From Treponema sp. (GTDB taxonomy: Bacteria; Spirochaetota; Spirochaetia; Treponematales; Treponemataceae): a stretch of DNA of 14,720 bases. The notes beneath the pieces were generated by a model. That model did not search any database. It was not told the DNA's origin and saw only the letters and a program-made list of their open reading frames with translations. Location: NCBI GenBank assembly GCA_016297415.1, contig JAEDGQ010000045.1:1-14720 (forward strand). The letters run 5' to 3'. Positions 6,135 to 13,840 of the stretch are shown here, piece by piece. The position numbers and the translations under genes are program-made. Each line of letters opens with the position of its first letter. Position 1 is the first letter of the stretch.

Positions 6135-7895
6135 TTATGCCATAGAGGCAAGTTTGTGTTCAAGTTCAACGACTTGTGTATGAAGATAATGATCTACTGT
6201 GTATTTTTCAAGAATTCCAAGAGGCTTGTCTTCTTCGTTTACAATACAAATAGCATCTGTATCATAATCATCAAAAAGTTTATAAGCATCTGTCAAAGAG
6301 GTTGATGGTTTGCAGGTAAGGGCCGGCTTGTCCATAATATCCATAGCCAGAAGGAAACGGCCGAATTCACCCATCTGCATCGTTTCTTTTAAATGAGTAA
6401 GGTTTATCTGTCCGGCAATTTTTCCGTTTTCACCTTTTACTGCATAATTAAGGTTTTCGTGGTGGCTGAAAGAATTGATAATTGAACCAACCATATCTGA
6501 TTCTGAAACAATTGAATAGCTTTTTTCTGAACAGATATTTTCACCGTTTACTTTTACATCGCCGACAACGGCTTTTTTCATAATGTCTTCAGCATTAACA
6601 TCAAGGCCAACTTCACCGGCTTTTGTTACACCGTATTTTACACAGATTGGTCCAATAATCTGTACGATGAAAGTTGTAGCTGTAATTATGAGCATGATTT
6701 CTGTGCCGATTGTGTTTTTAAAATCATTTCCGGCAGCAGTACTTAAACCGATTGCAACACCAGCCTGACTTAAAAGACAGAATGGAAGATATTTTCCCAC
6801 TGTTGGTGGTGCTTTTGTAATCCATGCTCCGAGTTTTGCACCAATTGATTTTCCAATTGTACGACCTGTTACATAAAGTATAGCAATAAGAATAAAAAGA
6901 GGCTTAAGTTTCCATACATTGAGTTTTGCACCAACAGTTACAAAGAAAAGGACATAGATTGGAGGTGTGTATTTATCAATAAGCTTAAAGAGATTCTTTG
7001 TTTTTGGAAGTGAAAAGTTTGTAATGTAGAATCCTACAGTCATTGCTGCCATGATGTGATCAAATTCCAGAGTTACAGGTCCTGCCTTAAATACTGCAAG
7101 TTCACAGACACCGGTACAAAGGAAAATTGTTCCAAGACTGAATCCCAGAACCCGGCCATCATCACTCATCATTCCTGAAATTATTTTTGTAAGAATGAAT
7201 CCAACTGCAAGACCAAGAATAATTGAACCGAAAATTTCATAAGCAATTGCTCCCAGCTGTGCAAGAACTGGAACAGATTTTCCTTCCAGCATAGGGCTGG
7301 AAATTGCGGCTGCAATTGTATATGCAACAAGAGCAAAGGCATCGTCCATGGCAACAATTCCAAGTGTAGTTGTTGTTAATGGACCTTTTGTGCGGAATTC
7401 TTTAAGAACATCTGTTGTTGCTGCAGGTGCTGTTGCTGTACAGATTGCACCGAGCAGAAGTCCGATTGAAACTGCGTATGGAACATTTTTTGTAATAAGG
7501 TAAGACGCTGTTCCTGTAAAAATACACACAACTAAAAATGGAACAGTTGTTTCTCCAATAAGAATGCCGACAAACTGTTTTCCGTATTTTTTAATTACAT
7601 CAATTTTAAGTTCAGCACCAACAAGAAAACCGATTAATGAAAGTGCAATAGTACTGATAGGGTTAAGTGCTGAAATAAGATTGTCACCAAGTACCTTAAA
7701 TCCGGAAGCACCAATAATAATTCCTATTACAATATAACCCACAACCTGTGGAATCTTTAATTTCTGGAAAATACGGCCCCCAAAAGAACCAAAAAACATC
7801 ATTAAACCTAAAAGGAAAATAATGTGTGGCACCTGATTGTTTGTAACTTCAAACTGCATCAGATGTGGAAGAAAATTTGCGATTGGATTTGTCAT
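6135..7895 (-). CDS. CPA2-type cation/proton antiporter with C-terminal CBS domains
   Basis: A 586-residue inner-membrane transporter of the monovalent cation:proton antiporter-2 superfamily (KefB/NhaA-fold type). About a dozen hydrophobic segments fill residues 20-420. The conserved core is visible: TATAPAATTD (153-162) and the paired acidic residues D184/D185 in GIVAMDDAFALV, typical of electrogenic Na+/H+ members. After the last membrane segment comes a cytoplasmic region with two CBS-like modules, at about 460-506 and 519-575 (the latter with DIMDKPALTCKPSTSLTDAY and DAICIVNEEDKPLGIL). CBS pairs commonly bind adenine nucleotides and gate transporters. GAGGA lies 7-8 nt before the ATG, and a good promoter is just upstream. 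It heads the operon with nfu and slyD. Ion specificity (Na+ or K+) cannot be decided from sequence. Confidence 0.87.
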   Translation of the reverse strand: MTNPIANFLPHLMQFEVTNNQVPHIIFLLGLMMFFGSFGGRIFQKLKIPQVVGYIVIGIIIGASGFKVLGDNLISALNPISTIALSLIGFLVGAELKIDVIKKYGKQFVGILIGETTVPFLVVCIFTGTASYLITKNVPYAVSIGLLLGAICTATAPAATTDVLKEFRTKGPLTTTTLGIVAMDDAFALVAYTIAAAISSPMLEGKSVPVLAQLGAIAYEIFGSIILGLAVGFILTKIISGMMSDDGRVLGFSLGTIFLCTGVCELAVFKAGPVTLEFDHIMAAMTVGFYITNFSLPKTKNLFKLIDKYTPPIYVLFFVTVGAKLNVWKLKPLFILIAILYVTGRTIGKSIGAKLGAWITKAPPTVGKYLPFCLLSQAGVAIGLSTAAGNDFKNTIGTEIMLIITATTFIVQIIGPICVKYGVTKAGEVGLDVNAEDIMKKAVVGDVKVNGENICSEKSYSIVSESDMVGSIINSFSHHENLNYAVKGENGKIAGQINLTHLKETMQMGEFGRFLLAMDIMDKPALTCKPSTSLTDAYKLFDDYDTDAICIVNEEDKPLGILEKYTVDHYLHTQVVELEHKLASMA

Positions 7896-7921
7896 TTTTT
7901 GTCCTCAAATAAGTGAAAATA

Positions 7922-7950
7922 ATTATAGTGAATTCAAAAATCTTATGCAA
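7922..7950 (-). promoter_or_regulatory. Promoter of the antiporter-nfu-slyD operon
   Basis: On the minus strand TTGCAT (7950-7945), a 17-nt spacer and a perfect TATAAT (7927-7922). The transcription start should be near 7915, giving a leader of about 20 nt that contains the ribosome site. No second promoter is evident before nfu or slyD. Confidence 0.82.
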
Positions 7951-7959
7951 AAGCAGGGA

Positions 7960-7969
7960 GTAATTAGGA
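7960..7969. repeat. Target-site duplication, left copy
   Basis: GTAATTAGGA directly abuts the left end of the MITE-like element and is repeated exactly at 8187-8196 beside its right end. Confidence 0.88.
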
Positions 7970-8186
7970 CAGGGCAAACGCATTATATTTGACTTTGTAT
8001 CAAAAATGGCGCGAAGGAGCAAAATGGCTTACAAAAACACTCGTTTTGTGCTGCCGCGTGAGCGGCAAATGTATATAATTACAAGCACAAAACGCGTGTA
8101 GCAAACTAGTTTGCGGTTTTGATAAGCCGTTTTTGCGACTGGGAGCCATTTTTGTAGGCAGAACAGTTTATAATGCGTTTGCCCTG
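7970..8186. mobile_element. MITE-like element, 217 bp, 18-bp perfect terminal inverted repeats
   Basis: A non-coding element bounded by CAGGGCAAACGCATTATA (7970-7987) and its exact reverse complement (8169-8186). It is flanked by a perfect 10-bp direct repeat, the target-site duplication. The two arms stay partly complementary inward: CAAAAATGGC (8001-8010) pairs with 8145-8154, and CGTTTTGTGCT (8042-8052) with 8084-8094. The centre has a hairpin GCCGC-4-GCGGC (8053-8066), and the right arm carries an extra 14-bp palindrome GCAAACTAGTTTGC (8101-8114). There is no transposase, so movement would need an enzyme from elsewhere. A 10-bp duplication suits insertion-sequence families such as IS4 or ISAs1, but the parent cannot be named. 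It sits between two divergent operons, and each inverted repeat carries an outward-facing TATAAT hexamer. Confidence 0.9.
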
Positions 8187-8196
8187 GTAATTAGGA
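8187..8196. repeat. Target-site duplication, right copy
   Basis: Exact copy of GTAATTAGGA at 7960-7969. Removing the element and one copy would restore a divergent intergenic region of about 120 bp. Confidence 0.88.
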
Positions 8197-8215
8197 AAAA
8201 TCAGGGTTTTTGGGT

Positions 8216-8221
8216 TATAAT
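8216..8221 (+). promoter_or_regulatory. -10 box for the SH3-M48-cyclase operon
   Basis: TATAAT lies 22 nt before the first ATG, with the ribosome site in between. No good -35 box is found at 16-18 nt; the nearest candidate, TTAGGA at 8191-8196, is 19 nt away and falls in the right target-site duplication of the MITE. The promoter may be weak or activator-dependent. Confidence 0.5.
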
Positions 8222-8242
8222 AAATTGGTTTATGGAGGAAAA

Positions 8243-8722
8243 ATGAAAAAAGTATTATGCCTTATTTCCCTTGTTCTTCTTTCAAGTTGTCTTTTTGGAG
8301 TATCTTTTAAGAAAAATTCAACTGTTTATGTATGTGTAAAATCAACTTCATTAAAAGCTGGAACTGGTTTCTTTTCAAAATCTACAGGAACTGTAAAGTA
8401 TGGTGACCGTCTGATTGTTGAAGAAAGCAACAATAAAAAATCAAAGGTAAAGAATTCTTCAGGTTCTGTAAGCGGATGGATTTCTAATGGAAGCCTTACT
8501 TCTAAAAAAATTGCCAGCACTTCAGGAGGTTCTGTTGTTGCAAGCAAATCAGAACTTGCCCTTGCAGGAAAAGGTTTTAGCGCTGATACTGAAAAAGCCT
8601 TTAAAAATTCTGGTAATAATCTGAATTATGATTTAATTGATGAAACAGAAAAAATTACAGTTTCAGAGGAAGAATTAAATCAGTTTATCAAAGAAGGAAA
8701 TCTTTTTGGAGGTGAACAGTAA
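8243..8722 (+). CDS. Lipoprotein with bacterial SH3-like domain
   Basis: A 159-residue exported lipoprotein of unknown specific function. The signal peptide MKKVLCLISLVLLSSC ends in a lipobox LSSC, with C16 as the predicted acylated cysteine. Residues about 25-90 look like a bacterial SH3 (SH3b) domain: VYVCVKSTSLKAGTG, then YGDRLIVEES, then SGWISNGSLTSKKI. Such domains often bind peptidoglycan or other envelope partners. The C-terminal part is polar and ends in an acidic helix (SEEELNQFIKEGN). The ATG at 8243 is chosen because GGAGG (8234-8238) lies 4 nt before it and it begins the signal peptide; a longer in-frame reading from 8210 would cover the ribosome site. Its stop overlaps the next gene's ATG by 1 nt (TAATG), which suggests translational coupling. 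Confidence 0.82.
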   Translation: MKKVLCLISLVLLSSCLFGVSFKKNSTVYVCVKSTSLKAGTGFFSKSTGTVKYGDRLIVEESNNKKSKVKNSSGSVSGWISNGSLTSKKIASTSGGSVVASKSELALAGKGFSADTEKAFKNSGNNLNYDLIDETEKITVSEEELNQFIKEGNLFGGEQ

Positions 8723-9627
8723 TGAAAAAGTTTAAGTCAATTGCTGCTGCTTCTGTTTTAGGCTGTTCCCTTATTCTTTCATCCTGCGGAACTTCAAAAG
8801 GTGTTGCACAGTTTGTTTCCTTAGGAACTGCTGTTGCGGGAGAAGTTGCTGCTGCTTCCGGTTACACAAAAACTGGAGCTGCATTGTCTGCCGGAGCAGG
8901 TGCCCTTGGAACTGCCCTTGTAGAAATTACTCCGGAAGACGAATACTACATTGGCCGTGCTGTAGCTGCAACAGTTCTTGGTAATTACACAGCTTACGAA
9001 AATCCTGCTCAGGAATTGTATCTCAATAAAATCTGTAATGCCATTGTAATTAATTCAGATAATCCTGAACTTTTTAATGGCTACCATGTAAAAATTCTTG
9101 ATTCTCAGGAAGTAAACGCTTTTGCAACAAGCGGCGGTCATATTTTTGTTACCAGAGGCATGATTGCCTATACTGGAAGCGAAGATGAACTTGCTGCAGT
9201 AATTGCACATGAAATAGGCCACATTCACTTAAAGCACAGTCTTATGGCCATAAAAGCCAGCAGATATACAAATCTGGTTACTACTTCGGCTCTTGCAGCA
9301 ACAAGTACCACAAGTTCGGAAGAAACTGCTAATCTGGTAGGTGATATTTTTACAACTATGGTAAATAACGGATATTCTCAGACTCAGGAATTTCAGGCAG
9401 ATTCAAAGGCTCTTTCTCTTATGGCTGATGCAGGATATAACCCTGAAGCTATGAAGAGTCTTCTTACAAAAATGAATGAAAAAACACAGTCTAATGGTTT
9501 TTTCAAAACACATCCTTCTCCAGGACTGAGAATCACGAACCTTAATAATAATGTTTATGGAAAGCTGAAACTTCCGCCAGACACATGTGCTGATCGTGTA
9601 GAACGCTTTAACGCTGTAATGAGATAA
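8722..9627 (+). CDS. M48-family zinc metalloprotease lipoprotein
   Basis: A 301-residue envelope metalloprotease of the M48 family, related in layout to the LoiP (YggG)/BepA group that takes part in outer-envelope protein quality control. The signal peptide ends in LSSC with C22 as the lipidated residue. A low-complexity Ala/Gly segment follows. The catalytic site is HEIGH (H163, E164, H167) in AVIAHEIGHIHLKHS, and the third zinc ligand is probably E223 in TQEFQADSKA, the ExxxD block. VNAFATSGGHIFVTRG (131-146) is the usual conserved strand before the active site, and HPSPGLRI near the C-terminus is also typical. There are no TPR repeats as in BepA. GGAGGTGA precedes the ATG inside the upstream gene. 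It is the middle gene of a three-gene operon, with 2 nt to the cyclase gene. Substrates are unknown. Confidence 0.9.
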   Translation: MKKFKSIAAASVLGCSLILSSCGTSKGVAQFVSLGTAVAGEVAAASGYTKTGAALSAGAGALGTALVEITPEDEYYIGRAVAATVLGNYTAYENPAQELYLNKICNAIVINSDNPELFNGYHVKILDSQEVNAFATSGGHIFVTRGMIAYTGSEDELAAVIAHEIGHIHLKHSLMAIKASRYTNLVTTSALAATSTTSSEETANLVGDIFTTMVNNGYSQTQEFQADSKALSLMADAGYNPEAMKSLLTKMNEKTQSNGFFKTHPSPGLRITNLNNNVYGKLKLPPDTCADRVERFNAVMR

Positions 9628-9629
9628 AA

Positions 9630-11672
9630 ATGAAAAAGAAAATAATTCAAGCTGCATCGGCTTTTGCTCTTTCTGCTGTTTTTTTAGTTGTGCTTGGTCA
9701 TTCCAGAATGATTACATGGCTGGAAAACAAGATTTACGATAATCGTATTGAAGTTACAGCACCTTTCTGCAGGGCTTCTGACAAAATCGGTGTAATTCTT
9801 CTTGATCAGGACAGTCTTAACTGGGCACAGAAAGAAATGGGCTGGAGCTGGCCGTGGCCACGGGAAGCTTATGGTGTAATGCTGGATTATTTTACGAGAG
9901 CATCTGCTTCCAGCGTTGCTTTCGATATGATTTATTCTGAACCATCGATTTATGGCAAACAGGATGATGAAGCTTTTGCTCAGGCCTTAAAAAGAAACGG
10001 ACGGGCAATTCTTGCCATGCATACAAAAGAGATGGAAAACCAGAATCAGGATACTGGTCCCATACAGGAACTGGCTTCTGCCTGTGCCTATATTGCAGAT
10101 ATAACCGGAACTGCAGATTCAGACGGAGTTTACAGACGCGGTGCCTGCAACAATTTTGACAAATCGACTTTGTCTTACGCTGGTTTTCTTGTTTCTGGTG
10201 AATTACCTTCAGAACTTGTTTTTTCCGATAAGGGTGGAATCAATATCCGCTACCTGGAAGGACTTGAAAGATTTGTTCCATACAAAGCCATGATAATCCT
10301 TCAGTCTGAATATGAAATCCGAAAAGCAGAAAAACAGGGTCTTACTTTAGACGAAAGTTTTTTCGAAGAAAAAGGTCTTCTTTCTCCGGAACAGTTTAAA
10401 GACAATTTTGTTTTCTTCGGATTGTATGCACCTGGTCTGTTTGATATTTGTGCAACTCCAATATCTGCCAGTTACCAGGGAGTAGGTGTTCATATTTCTC
10501 TGCTGAACACAATTCTTGAAGAATCCTGGCTTTTTGAGGTTTCTTCTGCCGTAAGTATTTTCCTTGTAGTTTGTGGAATTCTTCTTGGATTTATTTTTGG
10601 AAGCTCTTTTGTTCTGAAAAAATTTAATTCAATTATGGTCAAATCGGTATTTGCCGGTTTTATTCTGATTCTTTATATTGTTGCAGCTTATGCAGCTTTT
10701 TATAAAGGTTATATTCTGCCAGTTACAATGCCTGTTGCGGGGCTTTTAATTTCTTTCATTATATTTGTTTTTGAAGACTATATTATTGAAGGTCGCCAGA
10801 AAAAATATCTTAAAACTGCCTTCAGTCAGTATCTTAGTCCCGCAGTTATTAATGATTTGATTCAAAATCCAGACCTTCTGCAGCTTGGCGGTGAAGAACG
10901 GGAAATTACAGCTTATTTCTCAGATATTCAGGGATTTACTACAATTTCTGAATCTTTAACTCCTGCAGAACTTACTGTTGTACTTAATAAATATTTAAGT
11001 GCAATGACAGATATTATTTTGGCTCATGGGGGAACAATTGATAAATACGAAGGCGATGCAATTATTGCTTTCTGGGGTGCGCCTGTAGTTCAGAAAGACC
11101 ATGCCCGTCGTGCAGTTGAAGCAGCTCTTGAATGTCAGAGAAAGCTTGAAGAAATGAATCCTGAACTTCAGGCACTGTCAGGGGGAAAAGTTTTTAAACA
11201 GCGTATTGGTCTTAATACAGGCTTTGCTGTTGTTGGAAACATGGGATCTGTGCAGCGTTTTGACTACACAATGATGGGTGACACAGTAAATCTTGCCAGC
11301 CGCCTTGAAGGTATTAACAAACAGTTTGGTACATACACAATGTGTTCCAAGGCGACAATGGAATCAGCCCTTAATAATCAATGTGATAAAGCATTCCGAA
11401 AAATCGGCAATATTGCAGTTGTTGGTAAGAAAACCGGAGTTCAGGTATTTGTTCCAATGGAAAAATCCCATATGGAAAGTGAAACCTTACTGCTTCAGGA
11501 ATTTGAAAAGGGTCTGAATCTTTTCGAAAAAGGTGATTTTGAAGAAGCCAGAAAAGTTTTTGAAGCAAACAGTCAGGATGCTCCAAGTAAAAAATATGTT
11601 GATAAATGTACAGCCTTAATTAACAATCCGCCGGAAAACTGGGACGGGGTTATAAGGGCAACAGAAAAATAA
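9630..11672 (+). CDS. CHASE2-domain class III adenylate cyclase
   Basis: A 680-residue membrane receptor cyclase, predicted to make cAMP in the cytoplasm in response to an extracytoplasmic signal. Order: N-terminal membrane segment (about 5-25), periplasmic CHASE2 sensor (about 27-300, with a WPWPREAYGVMLD start typical of the family), three membrane segments (about 305-328, 338-360, 361-383), a linker, the catalytic domain (about 425-590), and a short TPR-like helical tail (FEKGDFEEARKVFEAN). Metal ligands D432 (FSDIQGFT) and D476 (KYEGDAI) are present, as are transition-state residues N554 and R558 (VNLASR). K472 with T547 in DYTMMGDTVN is the pattern of class IIIb adenylate cyclases, so ATP is the likely substrate. 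All catalytic residues look intact. The ATG is only 2 nt after the protease stop with no clear ribosome site, which suggests coupled translation. Confidence 0.9.
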   Translation: MKKKIIQAASAFALSAVFLVVLGHSRMITWLENKIYDNRIEVTAPFCRASDKIGVILLDQDSLNWAQKEMGWSWPWPREAYGVMLDYFTRASASSVAFDMIYSEPSIYGKQDDEAFAQALKRNGRAILAMHTKEMENQNQDTGPIQELASACAYIADITGTADSDGVYRRGACNNFDKSTLSYAGFLVSGELPSELVFSDKGGINIRYLEGLERFVPYKAMIILQSEYEIRKAEKQGLTLDESFFEEKGLLSPEQFKDNFVFFGLYAPGLFDICATPISASYQGVGVHISLLNTILEESWLFEVSSAVSIFLVVCGILLGFIFGSSFVLKKFNSIMVKSVFAGFILILYIVAAYAAFYKGYILPVTMPVAGLLISFIIFVFEDYIIEGRQKKYLKTAFSQYLSPAVINDLIQNPDLLQLGGEEREITAYFSDIQGFTTISESLTPAELTVVLNKYLSAMTDIILAHGGTIDKYEGDAIIAFWGAPVVQKDHARRAVEAALECQRKLEEMNPELQALSGGKVFKQRIGLNTGFAVVGNMGSVQRFDYTMMGDTVNLASRLEGINKQFGTYTMCSKATMESALNNQCDKAFRKIGNIAVVGKKTGVQVFVPMEKSHMESETLLLQEFEKGLNLFEKGDFEEARKVFEANSQDAPSKKYVDKCTALINNPPENWDGVIRATEK

Positions 11673-11674
11673 AT

Positions 11675-11717
11675 AAAAAACGGTGGCAGGCTTTTTCATC
11701 ACCACCCTTATTTTTAT
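11675..11717. terminator. Bidirectional terminator between convergent operons
   Basis: GGTGG (11682-11686) pairs with CCACC (11702-11706). On the plus strand it is followed by the T-rich stretch CTTATTTTTATTTT. On the minus strand it is followed by a run of six T (complement of 11680-11675). It ends both the cyclase operon and the lytic-transglycosylase operon. The stem is short, so strength may be moderate. Confidence 0.7.
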
Positions 11718-13837
11718 TTTAAAAGGTTTCTGACTGTTTCTGCAGGAGTTATTCCATAATAAAGAAAACCGTACATAGCAGCCGCACCAACAAGTTTTCG
11801 TCCGTATTCTCTTGTTTCTGCAAAAGGAAGTGTTTCCAGGAAAAGATCCATACTCATTCCCTGTGGACGTTCCCATTTTCTTACATTTGAAAGACCTGCA
11901 TTATATGCAAACAAAGCCAGCAATTCACTTTTGCCGGTGGTTCTTTGAATCAGGCTTGCAAAGTAATGACTTCCCATTTTTATATTAGTTTCCGGATCGA
12001 GAATATCAAAATCTTCGCCCAGCTTAAGCTTTCGTGCTTCATCGTTTGCTGTAGGCCTCATCAGCTGAGTAAGTCCGCAGGCACCTGCTGAGCTGGAAAT
12101 TTTCGGATCAAAGAAACTTTCACTTCGAATCAAAGCATAGAGAAGAGGTTCAGAAAGATTATTCTGAGCACAGGCTTCTGTTACATACTGTGAATAGAGG
12201 CGGGGATAGTTAAATTCCAGCAGTTCATATGGAATTTTTCCAGACCACCAGGTTTTTACTCTGGCGGCAAGTCTGAGGCTCTGAACATTGTAATCAGAAT
12301 CAAAAACTCCACACTGTGAAAGGAATCTGATGGCATCCAGACTTTTTTCCATGGAAATGTTTTCTTTATCTGCCATCCACTGACCGTAAACTTTTTGAGG
12401 GAATCCCCATTCTGCGTATCCTGCAATCAGCTGCTGAGAATCTTTGCTGCTGTTTCTTTTTAATTCTGGTCCACCAGAACAAAGCACATCTGTTACATAA
12501 GTTTTATCAACAATGTTCATTCGCTCCAGGGTACATACTTTGTAATAGGTGCTGGCATTGCCGCTTAAAACTCTTGTGTAGGCGTTTACTGCTTCTTTTG
12601 TTTTTGGGTTACCATCAGTTTCTCCGTATCCTTCTTCAAGAATTCTTCCGGAGATGTAGGCATATTTGCAGGCAGTTTCTTCAGTTGCTATACCGTCAAT
12701 GAGTTTCCATACATCATAAAAATCCTGCCATTTTTTGTGGCTTAACAGAATTACGGAAAGATTATCGAAAAAATCATCGAAATATCCGGGATTTGAAATT
12801 CTGTCAGCATATTTTTTAAGGGTGACCATAATGTCATCTGTACTCATGCGAAGCTGCATATTTAATAGATACCAGAGGGCATCATCGAAACGCTGACTGT
12901 TTTGTGTTGAATCAAGAGCTGACTTAAAACGCTGAACTGTTTTTTCCTGATATCTTCCTGCTCTGTCGTAAAGACGGGCGCTGTAAAAATAAGCACAGTA
13001 GGCAAGTTCATTTTGTTTTTGTGAAGAATAATCCTGACCAAGCCGTTCAAATATCTGGGCGCTGATTTTAAAATCATCTGTTCCGTAGAGAGAAGCTTTT
13101 CCCATATCAGAGATAAGCTGATAGTCAGGAAGTTGTTCCAGCTGTTTGTATGAATCAAGGATAGAGTTGATTAGAGTAAAAGCAGGCTTGTAATTTTTTT
13201 TCCATACAAGAATACGATAATCCATAATCTGATTATGAATATTCTGGATTGAATTCTGTTCTTCAGGTTGAGTTTCCGGATTATTTTCCAGGTACTTTTT
13301 CCATGTGCTGTAAAAATCTGCATGAAAAGTTGAAAAAGGTCTGGAAGTGAACCAGTCAAAAACTTCATTCTGAAAGCGGCTGTCTTTTTTTCTGAGAAGA
13401 CTTTCAATTCTGTAGGACGAAAGCTGATCAGGACAGTCAGCAATCTGGATTTTGTCTGTCATTTCAATGACTTTTGTATATTCTTTCTGCTCAAAAAAAA
13501 CTTTTGTAGCAAGAAGACGGGCATCGTAGTCATCATATTTTGAAACAAGATAGTGGGCAGCATTATTACGGTCATTTACGTTTCCGATTTTTGTCAGGTT
13601 TTCAGCTGACAGTCTTGCTGTCCTGGAATTAGGTGATGATAGTCCATCTTTGAAAAGTCTTATGGCTTCTTTTTCATCATTTTTTTCCAGAGATTTTAAG
13701 GCCATAAAATAAGAAGCTTCGTTTTTATACTTTCTTTTAAGCGAAGCTGCTTTTGAATCTGTGCAGGAGAATAAAAAAACTGGCAATAAAAAAGCCACCA
13801 GAAGTGACCGATGGCTTATGTGTTGAATTGGTTTCAA
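11714..13837 (-). CDS. Soluble-lytic-transglycosylase-type lipoprotein
   Basis: A 707-residue envelope enzyme predicted to cleave the MurNAc-GlcNAc bond of peptidoglycan. The start is a TTG giving MKPIQHISHRSLLVAFLL, a good signal peptide ending in a lipobox FLFSC. Residues about 30-545 are helical and repeat-like, resembling the superhelical part of E. coli Slt70. The C-terminal SLT catalytic domain (about 555-690) has the catalytic glutamate E573 in ALIRSESFFDP, followed by SAGACGLTQLM and AYNAG (644-648). It is longer than Slt70. No ATG start fits: the TTG is 3 nt after the stop of the LysM gene and relies on weak purines (AAGAG) in that gene's end, which suggests translational coupling. 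Partnership with the LysM protein in wall remodelling is an inference from adjacency. Confidence 0.9.
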   Translation of the reverse strand: MKPIQHISHRSLLVAFLLPVFLFSCTDSKAASLKRKYKNEASYFMALKSLEKNDEKEAIRLFKDGLSSPNSRTARLSAENLTKIGNVNDRNNAAHYLVSKYDDYDARLLATKVFFEQKEYTKVIEMTDKIQIADCPDQLSSYRIESLLRKKDSRFQNEVFDWFTSRPFSTFHADFYSTWKKYLENNPETQPEEQNSIQNIHNQIMDYRILVWKKNYKPAFTLINSILDSYKQLEQLPDYQLISDMGKASLYGTDDFKISAQIFERLGQDYSSQKQNELAYCAYFYSARLYDRAGRYQEKTVQRFKSALDSTQNSQRFDDALWYLLNMQLRMSTDDIMVTLKKYADRISNPGYFDDFFDNLSVILLSHKKWQDFYDVWKLIDGIATEETACKYAYISGRILEEGYGETDGNPKTKEAVNAYTRVLSGNASTYYKVCTLERMNIVDKTYVTDVLCSGGPELKRNSSKDSQQLIAGYAEWGFPQKVYGQWMADKENISMEKSLDAIRFLSQCGVFDSDYNVQSLRLAARVKTWWSGKIPYELLEFNYPRLYSQYVTEACAQNNLSEPLLYALIRSESFFDPKISSSAGACGLTQLMRPTANDEARKLKLGEDFDILDPETNIKMGSHYFASLIQRTTGKSELLALFAYNAGLSNVRKWERPQGMSMDLFLETLPFAETREYGRKLVGAAAMYGFLYYGITPAETVRNLLK

Positions 13838-13840
13838 TTG

